42,442 nt of DNA from Variovorax boronicumulans NBRC 103145. GTDB taxonomy: Bacteria > Pseudomonadota > Gammaproteobacteria > Burkholderiales > Burkholderiaceae_C. The stretch spans positions 1 to 42,442 of the forward strand of contig NZ_BCUS01000052.1 of the NCBI RefSeq assembly GCF_001591345.1, written 5' to 3'. The notes under the pieces were generated by a model. The model saw only the letters and a program-made list of their open reading frames with translations. It ran no database searches and was not told the DNA's origin. The position numbers and the translations under genes were made by a program. Below are positions 36,846-42,442 of the stretch, piece after piece (the stretch's first letter is position 1; every line of letters starts with the position of its first letter).

Positions 36846-37964
36846 ATGACCGACAACGTAGTTCTCTTCAACGAAATCAAGACCGCCGGCGGCCAGCGTT
36901 TTGCCGTGGCCACGCTCAATGCGCCGGCTTCGCTCAACGCGCTGTCCGTGGACATGGTGCGCCTGCTCACGCCCAAGCTGCGCGAGTGGGCGGCCGACGC
37001 CGGCATCGTCGGCGTGCTGCTCGACGCGGCGGGCGAGAAGGCCTTCTGCGCCGGCGGCGACCTGCGCCAGCTGTACCAGACGCTGCTCGACTGCGGCCCC
37101 GCGCGCAACACCTACGCCGAAGACTTCTTCCGCGAGGAGTACGAGCTCGACCACCTGATCCACACCTTCCCCAAGCCCTTCCTGTGCTGGGGCCACGGCA
37201 TCGTGATGGGCGGCGGCGTGGGCCTGCTGGCGGGCGCCTCGCACCGCGTGATGACGCTGCAAAGCCGCATCGCCATGCCCGAGATCAACATCGGCCTGTA
37301 CCCCGACGTGGGCGGCAGCTGGTTCCTGCGCCGCACGCCGGGCCGCACGGGCCTGTTCCTGGCGCTCACGGCCGCCAACATCAACGCGCACGACACCATC
37401 TTCTGCGGCCTGGCCGACGTGCTGGTGCCGCACGAGCGCAAGGGTGCGGTGATCGAGGCCATCGCGTCCACGCAGTGGGCCGGCGGCGACGCCAAGGCCG
37501 ACCGCGCCACGCTGTCGCGCATCCTGGCCCAGGCGGGCGAGGGCGCCGAAATGCCCGCCTCGAAGGTGCGCGAGCACTACGACACCATCAACGCGCTGAT
37601 GGCCGGCGACGACCTGCTCGACATCGCCAAGCGCCTGCGCAACGTGCAAAGCGACGACGCCTGGCTGCAGACCGCATCGAAGACCTTCACCAAGGGCGCG
37701 CCGAGCTCCATCGCGCTGAGCTTCGAGCTCTGGCAGCGCGTGCCGCGCATGTCGCTGGCCGAGGTGTTCCGCCTCGAGTACTGGGCCTCGCTGGGCTTTT
37801 GCGCGAACAAGGATTTCGCCGAAGGCATCCGCGCCGTGCTGGTCGACAAGGACCGCAACCCGCGCTGGAACCCCGCCACGCTCGAAGAGATCACGCCGGC
37901 CTTCGTCGAAGACCACCTGCGTCCGCGCGGCGAGATGCCGGCGGAACTGGCCTCGCTGACCTGA
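36846..37964 (+). CDS. 3-Hydroxyisobutyryl-CoA hydrolase (HIBCH), crotonase fold
   Basis: The 372-residue protein is in the crotonase superfamily with oxyanion-hole loops CAGGDLRQLY and GIVMGGGVGLLAGASHR, and the HIBCH-type active-site run MPEINIGLYPDVGGSWFL, whose Glu and Asp are conserved in hydrolases. Its length, about 100 residues more than a plain enoyl-CoA hydratase, fits HIBCH. It releases free 3-hydroxyisobutyrate, the substrate of MmsB encoded next. It lies 27 bases after the acyl-CoA dehydrogenase. Many pipelines would call it enoyl-CoA hydratase/isomerase. Confidence 0.9.
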   Translation: MTDNVVLFNEIKTAGGQRFAVATLNAPASLNALSVDMVRLLTPKLREWAADAGIVGVLLDAAGEKAFCAGGDLRQLYQTLLDCGPARNTYAEDFFREEYELDHLIHTFPKPFLCWGHGIVMGGGVGLLAGASHRVMTLQSRIAMPEINIGLYPDVGGSWFLRRTPGRTGLFLALTAANINAHDTIFCGLADVLVPHERKGAVIEAIASTQWAGGDAKADRATLSRILAQAGEGAEMPASKVREHYDTINALMAGDDLLDIAKRLRNVQSDDAWLQTASKTFTKGAPSSIALSFELWQRVPRMSLAEVFRLEYWASLGFCANKDFAEGIRAVLVDKDRNPRWNPATLEEITPAFVEDHLRPRGEMPAELASLT

Positions 37965-38004
37965 CCGGCCCCATTCCCTGCACAGAACAACGGAGACAAG
38001 ACAC

Positions 38005-38901
38005 ATGAAGATCGCATTCATCGGCCTGGGCAACATGGGCGGCCCGATGGCCCTGAACCTGCACAAGGCAGGCCACACGCTCAGCGCCTTCGACCTCTCG
38101 GCCGAAGCCTGCAAGAAGTTCGCTGCCGAAGGCCTGCCGATCGCGAAGTCGGCGGCCGAGACCGTGGCCGGCGCCGAGGTGGTGATCAGCATGCTGCCCG
38201 CCAGCGCGCACGTCGAGGGCCTGTTCCTCGGCGGCGCCGGCAAGCCCGGCCTGCTCGACAGCATCCAGGCCGGCACGCTCGTGATCGACAGCAGCACCAT
38301 CGCCGCCGCCACGTCGCGCAAGGTCGCAGAAGCGGCCGCCGCCAAGGGCGTGGCGATGATCGATGCGCCCGTGTCGGGCGGCACCGGCGGCGCCATTGCC
38401 GGCACGCTGACCTTCATGGTCGGCGGCGACACCCAAGACCTGGAGCGCGCGCGCCCCGTGCTCGAGAAGATGGGCGCCAACATCTTCCACGCCGGCGCGG
38501 CAGGTGCCGGGCAGACCGCGAAGATCTGCAACAACATGCTGCTCGGCATCCTGATGATCGGCACCTCGGAAGCGCTCGCGCTGGGCGTTGCCAACGGGCT
38601 CGACCCGAAGGTGCTGTCCGAAATCATGCGCCGCAGCTCGGGCGGCAACTGGGCGCTCGAGAAGTACAACCCCGTGCCCGGCGTGATGGAAGCGGCACCG
38701 GCCTCGAAGAACTACGCTGGCGGCTTCGGCACCGACCTGATGCTCAAGGACCTGGGCCTGGCGCAGGAAAACGCCACCGCCGTGCGCGCGGCCACGCCGC
38801 TGGGCGGCCTGGCACGCAGCCTGTACGCGGCACACAGCCTCGCGGGCCACGGCGCGCTCGATTTCTCGAGCGTGCTGAAGCTGGTTCAGAAGGCCGGCTG
38901 A
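38005..38901 (+). CDS. mmsB: 3-Hydroxyisobutyrate dehydrogenase
   Basis: The 298-residue NAD-dependent enzyme opens with MKIAFIGLGNMGGPMALNL (Rossmann and family signature), has DAPVSGGTGGAIAGTLTFMVGG near residue 115, and the catalytic lysine at residue 173 in GQTAKICNNML. It oxidises 3-hydroxyisobutyrate to methylmalonate semialdehyde, which MmsA uses. CGGAGACAA precedes the ATG. Its last 16 bases overlap the end of the convergent MFS gene. Confidence 0.95.
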   Translation: MKIAFIGLGNMGGPMALNLHKAGHTLSAFDLSAEACKKFAAEGLPIAKSAAETVAGAEVVISMLPASAHVEGLFLGGAGKPGLLDSIQAGTLVIDSSTIAAATSRKVAEAAAAKGVAMIDAPVSGGTGGAIAGTLTFMVGGDTQDLERARPVLEKMGANIFHAGAAGAGQTAKICNNMLLGILMIGTSEALALGVANGLDPKVLSEIMRRSSGGNWALEKYNPVPGVMEAAPASKNYAGGFGTDLMLKDLGLAQENATAVRAATPLGGLARSLYAAHSLAGHGALDFSSVLKLVQKAG

Positions 38902-40151
38902 ACGGCGCGCCGGCCGCGCCGCGCCATCGCGAGCAGCAGGCCGGCCGCCACGAGGTTGGCGCCGATCGCCACGAGGATCGGCAGCAGGTAGCTGCGCGTG
39001 AGGTCGAAGGCGAAGCCCGCGGCGCTCGGGCCGATCAGCGTGCCGATGGCCACGCTGGTGTACAGGATGCCGATGATCGCGCCGATGTGGCGCCCGCCGA
39101 ACCAGTCCATCACCAGCGCGGGCAGCAGCGCGACGAAGCCGCCGTAGAACACGCCGTAGGCAAAGGCGAACAGGGCCAGCCCCCAGAACCCGCCCGACAC
39201 GGCCCACACCACCAGCGACAGTGCCATGCCCGCCGACATCAGCGGCAGCGCATGGTCCCGGCCCATGCGGTCGGCCAGCCCGCCCAGGAAGAAACGACCC
39301 GCCGTGCTGCCCACGCCGATCGCGCCGAGCAGCAGCACCGCCGACGACGCGGCCACGCCGTGGTCGAGCGCGTAGGGCACCAGGTGCACGAAGGGCACGA
39401 ACAAACCGAACGAGCTGATGAGGCAGGCCGCGTACAGCCCCGCGAAACGGCCTGAGCCGACCGCCTCGCGCACCGAGGCGCCGGGCGGCAGCGCGGTGGA
39501 AGCTTGCGCCTGCGGCGGATCGCCATCGGGCCCGAGGCCGCGTGCGCGCGGGTCGTTCTCGACCAGCAGCGCCATGCCCACGCCCACCACGGCCGCGAGC
39601 ATGCCGAGCGCCAGGTAGGCGTCGCGCCAGCCCAGCGTGTCGATGAACCACGAGGCCAGCGGCGGCATGGCCAGCGTGCCCACGCCGATGCCGCTCACGG
39701 CGAGCCCCGAGGCGAAGCCGCGCTGGCGCACGAACCAGCGCTGCACCGCGCCGAGCACGGGCACGTAGGAGGCCCCCACGCCGAGACCCACCCCGAGCCC
39801 GTAGGCCCAGAAGATCTGCGTCAGGCTGCGCGCCTGCCCCGCGAGCACCAGCCCGAGGCCGACCAGCACCATGCCCGCGACGGCGAGCCGCCGCGCGCCC
39901 CAGCGGTCGGCGAGCGGGCCGCTGAACACGCCGAGCCCGAAGTACAGGAAGCCCGCGAGCGAGAACACCAGCGACACCTCGCCGCGCGAGGCGCCGAAGT
40001 CGCGCTGCAATGCATCGAGGAAGGCGCTGAAGGTGTAGGCGCAGCCGAAGCCCACGAACATGACGGCGAAGGCGCCGGCGACCACGAGCCAGCCGTGGAA
40101 GAAGCGGGGGCGTGGCGCGGCGGGGGAGTCGGGCGTGTTCGGCGATGTCAT
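38886..40151 (-). CDS. MFS transporter, monocarboxylate/OFA-like
   Basis: The 421-residue protein has about 12 membrane helices with a central soluble loop near residues 205-235. FFHGWLVVAGAFAVMFVGFG at the start, ADRWGARRLAVAGMV (the MFS loop 2-3 motif) and GGLADRMGRDHALPL (its repeat in the second half) place it among the monocarboxylate/oxalate-formate type. It lies at the inner membrane. Convergence with mmsB may be chance; import of a monocarboxylate such as 3-hydroxyisobutyrate is possible but unproved. Its ATG has a weak ribosome site. Confidence 0.88.
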   Translation of the reverse strand: MTSPNTPDSPAAPRPRFFHGWLVVAGAFAVMFVGFGCAYTFSAFLDALQRDFGASRGEVSLVFSLAGFLYFGLGVFSGPLADRWGARRLAVAGMVLVGLGLVLAGQARSLTQIFWAYGLGVGLGVGASYVPVLGAVQRWFVRQRGFASGLAVSGIGVGTLAMPPLASWFIDTLGWRDAYLALGMLAAVVGVGMALLVENDPRARGLGPDGDPPQAQASTALPPGASVREAVGSGRFAGLYAACLISSFGLFVPFVHLVPYALDHGVAASSAVLLLGAIGVGSTAGRFFLGGLADRMGRDHALPLMSAGMALSLVVWAVSGGFWGLALFAFAYGVFYGGFVALLPALVMDWFGGRHIGAIIGILYTSVAIGTLIGPSAAGFAFDLTRSYLLPILVAIGANLVAAGLLLAMARRGRRAVQPAF

Positions 40152-40237
40152 GGGGCGATCCGTGGTGGTGGTCGATCTTCAGGCCGTGCACCACCACGCA
40201 CTGGCCGGATTCGGACGTGATCCTCCCGCCCTCGGGC

Positions 40238-41164
40238 TCACAGCAATTCGATCCCCGGCAGGCTCTTGAAGCAGCTCTCGCGCGTGACGCGCACGAAGTC
40301 GTCCAGCCAGGGCCGCGCCGACGTCGCCTGCGTGCAGGCCATGTACAGCCGCCCCGTCAGGCCCCGGGCGCCCACGCGGCGCGCCGTGACGTAGCCGCGG
40401 TCGAGGTAATTCTGCACCGCCCACAGCGGCAGCGTGGCCACGCCGCGCCCGCTGGCCACCAGCTGCAGCATCGCCACCGTGAGCTCGGTCGTGCGCCGGT
40501 GCGCGGGCTCGACGCCGGCGGGCGCCAGCACCTGGCGCACGATGTCGAGCATCTCGTCGGGCACGGGGTAGGTGATGAGCGTCTGGTCGGCGAAGTGCCG
40601 GGCCGTGAGGTGGGGCTTGGCCGTCAGCGCATGGTCGTTGGCCAGCAGCGCGACGATCTCGAAGCGGAACAGCGCGTGGTAGTCGACCGTTTCATCGGGG
40701 TCTTCCTCGGAGACGATCGCCACCTCGGCGCGGTTCTGCATCACCAGCGCGATCGGGTCGGGGTGGAAGCCCGAGACGATGTCCAGCTCGATCTCGGGCC
40801 AGCGCTGGCGGAAGGCGTCCATCGCGGGCATCAGCCAGTCGAAGCAGGTGTGGCACTCGACCACGATGCGCAGTTGCCCGCTGCGCCCCAGCGCGAGCCG
40901 CGCCACGTCGCGCTCGGCCTCTTCGACGAGCGGCAGCGCGGTGTCGGCCAGCTGCAACAACCGCAGCCCAGTGGTGCTGAACTGCGGCGGCACCGACTTG
41001 CGCTCGAACAGCTGCGCGCCGTAGCGCTCTTCGAGCAGCTTGATCTGGTGCGACAGCGCCGACTGCGTGAGGTTGAGCAGCTGCGCCGCGCGCACCAGGC
41101 TGCCGGTGTCGCGCAACGCGGCCAGCGTGCGCAGGTGGCGGATCTCGAGGATGGACTGCATCAT
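40238..41164 (-). CDS. metR: MetR, LysR-type activator of methionine synthesis
   Basis: The 308-residue LysR protein has the helix-turn-helix LRTLAALRDTGSLVRAAQLLNLTQSALSHQIKLLE and MetR-typical effector-domain phrases LRIVVECHTCFDWLMPAMDAFR and YHALFRFEIVALLANDHAL. MetR activates metE with homocysteine as co-effector. It is divergent from metE across 100 bases that hold a perfect MetR box. The box overlaps its own start codon, so it should repress itself. The second codon is also ATG, so the start could be 3 bases later. Confidence 0.95.
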   Translation of the reverse strand: MMQSILEIRHLRTLAALRDTGSLVRAAQLLNLTQSALSHQIKLLEERYGAQLFERKSVPPQFSTTGLRLLQLADTALPLVEEAERDVARLALGRSGQLRIVVECHTCFDWLMPAMDAFRQRWPEIELDIVSGFHPDPIALVMQNRAEVAIVSEEDPDETVDYHALFRFEIVALLANDHALTAKPHLTARHFADQTLITYPVPDEMLDIVRQVLAPAGVEPAHRRTTELTVAMLQLVASGRGVATLPLWAVQNYLDRGYVTARRVGARGLTGRLYMACTQATSARPWLDDFVRVTRESCFKSLPGIELL

Positions 41165-41176
41165 GAAAATGATTCA
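41164..41176. promoter_or_regulatory. MetR box TGAA-N5-TTCA
   Basis: TGAA-AATGA-TTCA matches the MetR consensus exactly, and it begins at the metR start codon. It sits about 90 bases before the metE ATG. Confidence 0.75.
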
Positions 41177-41208
41177 AGCGAACTGGCAAAAGGTTTCGTT
41201 TGAATCAT
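41169..41208. promoter_or_regulatory. 14-bp inverted repeat in the metR-metE gap
   Basis: ATGATTCAAGCGAA (41169-41182) and TTCGTTTGAATCAT (41195-41208) pair at 13 of 14 positions around a 12-base centre. It overlaps the MetR box and brings in a second half-site (TGAA) on the metE side, so it may be the full bidirectional control element. Confidence 0.6.
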
Positions 41209-41264
41209 ATGCGCCAAACGCCGACCATCACCGGTTTCCAAGACCAGCGACCGGATTACCTGCA

Positions 41265-42442
41265 ATGACCACCCGTACCCACATCCTCGGCTTTCCGCGC
41301 ATGGGCGCCCACCGGGAACTCAAGTTCGCCCTCGAGAAGCACTGGCGCGGCGAAACCGGCCACGCCGCGCTCGAAGCCGTCGGCGAGGCGCTGCGCGCGC
41401 GCCACTGGCAGGCGCAGCGCGACGCGGGGCTCGACTTCGTGACCGTGGGCGACTTCGCCTTCTATGACCACGTGGCCAACCACATCCAGCTGCTGGGCTG
41501 CGAGCCGGCGCGCTTCGGCTTCAGCGGCGACGAGCCCGAGCTGTCGCGCTACTTCAAGATGGCGCGCGGCGTGGAAGACGAAGCGGGCCACGTGCACGAC
41601 GAGAGCTGCACCCACGGCGCCGAAGGCACCTTCGCGCTCGAGATGACGAAGTGGTTCGACACCAACTACCACTACCTCGTGCCCGAGTTCGATGCGGCCA
41701 CGCAGTTCAGGCTGGCATCGACGCGGCTGTTCGACGAGGTCGCGCAGGCGCAGCAGGCCGGCCACGCGGTCAAGGCCGTGCTGCTCGGGCCGCTGAGCTT
41801 CCTGTACTTGGGCAAGGAAAAGGCGGCGGGGTTCGACCGCTTCTCGCTGCTCGAATCGCTGCTGCCCGTGTACGAGCAGGTGCTCGGCCGGCTCAAGCAG
41901 CAGGGCGTGGAATGGGTGCAGATCGACGAGCCGATCCTGGGCCTCGACCTGCCCGAGGACTGGCGCAATGCCTTCGAACGCGTGTACTGGCAGATCGCGC
42001 GCAACGCGCCGAAGCTGCTGCTGGCGAGCTACTTCTCGCCGCTGTCCGAGAACCTGCGCCTGGCCTGCCAGCTGCCCGTGGCCGGCCTGCACGTCGATGC
42101 CGTGCGTGCGCCGCAGGAGCTGACCGGCGTGGCCGACTGGCTGCCGGCGCACAAGGTGCTGTCGGTCGGCGTGGTCGACGGCCGCAACATCTGGCGCACC
42201 GACGTCGATGTGGCGCTGGGCAAGCTCAGGCCCGTGGCGGAGAAGCACCAGGGCGAGCTGTGGATCGCGCCGTCGTGCTCGTTGCTGCATGTGCCGTTCA
42301 GCCTCGCGGCCGAGACGAAGCTCCACACCGAACTGAAGTCGTGGCTCGCCTTCGCCATCGAGAAGCTCGATGAGCTGCGCGTGCTGCGTGCCGCCGTCGA
42401 GGGCAACGAAGCCTCGGTGGCCGCCGATCTCACGGCCGCCCG
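41265..42442 (+). CDS. metE: Cobalamin-independent methionine synthase MetE, N-terminal half
   Basis: The frame starts at ATG 41265 and stays open for 392 codons to the window end. The start THILGFPRMGAHRELKFALE is the classic MetE N-terminus, and VTVGDFAFYDHVANH, EMTKWFDTNYHYLVPE and WVQIDEPILGLDL are family blocks of the first barrel. MetE passes a methyl group from 5-methyltetrahydropteroyl-glutamate to homocysteine without B12. The catalytic zinc site is in the C-terminal half (full length about 760), outside the window. It is divergent from metR, its activator. No strong ribosome site is visible before the ATG. Confidence 0.95.
   Translation, partial: MTTRTHILGFPRMGAHRELKFALEKHWRGETGHAALEAVGEALRARHWQAQRDAGLDFVTVGDFAFYDHVANHIQLLGCEPARFGFSGDEPELSRYFKMARGVEDEAGHVHDESCTHGAEGTFALEMTKWFDTNYHYLVPEFDAATQFRLASTRLFDEVAQAQQAGHAVKAVLLGPLSFLYLGKEKAAGFDRFSLLESLLPVYEQVLGRLKQQGVEWVQIDEPILGLDLPEDWRNAFERVYWQIARNAPKLLLASYFSPLSENLRLACQLPVAGLHVDAVRAPQELTGVADWLPAHKVLSVGVVDGRNIWRTDVDVALGKLRPVAEKHQGELWIAPSCSLLHVPFSLAAETKLHTELKSWLAFAIEKLDELRVLRAAVEGNEASVAADLTAA

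Noticed and set aside
35658..38669. A 1003-codon antisense frame over the valine operon
   Set aside because: Same antisense artefact; the plus strand carries well-recognised catalytic motifs in three genes.

Overview
The window looks like a chromosomal segment of a high-GC betaproteobacterium of the Comamonadaceae, most like Variovorax. The basis is the strong G/C bias at third codon positions, an orphan Bug-type solute receptor, many LysR regulators, CaiB-type CoA-transferases and an MmsA/MmsB valine cluster. This is a judgement from gene content, not a database match. I see no tRNA, rRNA, CRISPR array, insertion sequence or phage gene.

Layout. 1-2785 (minus): the N-terminal 928 codons of a very large surface adhesin with a retention-module-like head, an acidic Ser/Asp/Ala linker and a long LLGGVLG-type repeat array; it runs off the left edge. 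3006-5569: a DUF4259 protein, then an unknown protein paired with a DUF1266 protein. 5577-10489: an LCM-type methyltransferase, a sigma-54 activator of AcoR type, and the divergent acetaldehyde dehydrogenase plus DUF779 pair it probably controls. 10505-11422: a LysR regulator.

11564-23373 is the most interesting part: nine genes on one strand behind a near-consensus sigma-70 promoter whose -35 region is overlapped by a perfect small palindrome. In order they are YjfI-like DUF2170, a PspA/IM30 protein, a small protein that may hold two ribbon-helix-helix-like units, a YqiJ-like membrane OB-fold protein, a YqiK-like flotillin, a TFIIB-type zinc-ribbon protein, a 1755-residue AAA ATPase of the DUF3686 'DNA repair ATPase' type, a single-HKD phospholipase D-like protein and a CorA-like two-helix membrane protein with a GMN motif. 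In E. coli the YjfI/YjfJ pair and the YqiJ/YqiK pair lie at separate loci; here they are joined and linked to an ATPase, a putative nuclease or lipase and a channel-like protein. I infer a membrane-damage response, possibly with an effector arm.

23484-27026: a catabolic operon (CaiB CoA-transferase, HMG-CoA-lyase-like aldolase, VOC protein, Bug receptor). 27043-28560: a 48-residue membrane peptide, a GNAT acetyltransferase, a long inverted-repeat element and a PAS-LuxR regulator. 28654-30097: scoAB (3-oxoacid CoA-transferase) ending in a clear intrinsic terminator. 30203-32674: an unusual CoA-transferase whose halves look permuted, and a DUF4241 protein. 32688-38901: a LysR regulator divergent from a valine/isobutyrate operon (mmsA, an LprI-like gene, an acyl-CoA dehydrogenase, 3-hydroxyisobutyryl-CoA hydrolase, mmsB). 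38886-40151: an MFS transporter. 40238-42442: metR and the divergent start of metE, with a textbook MetR box between them; metE runs off the right edge.
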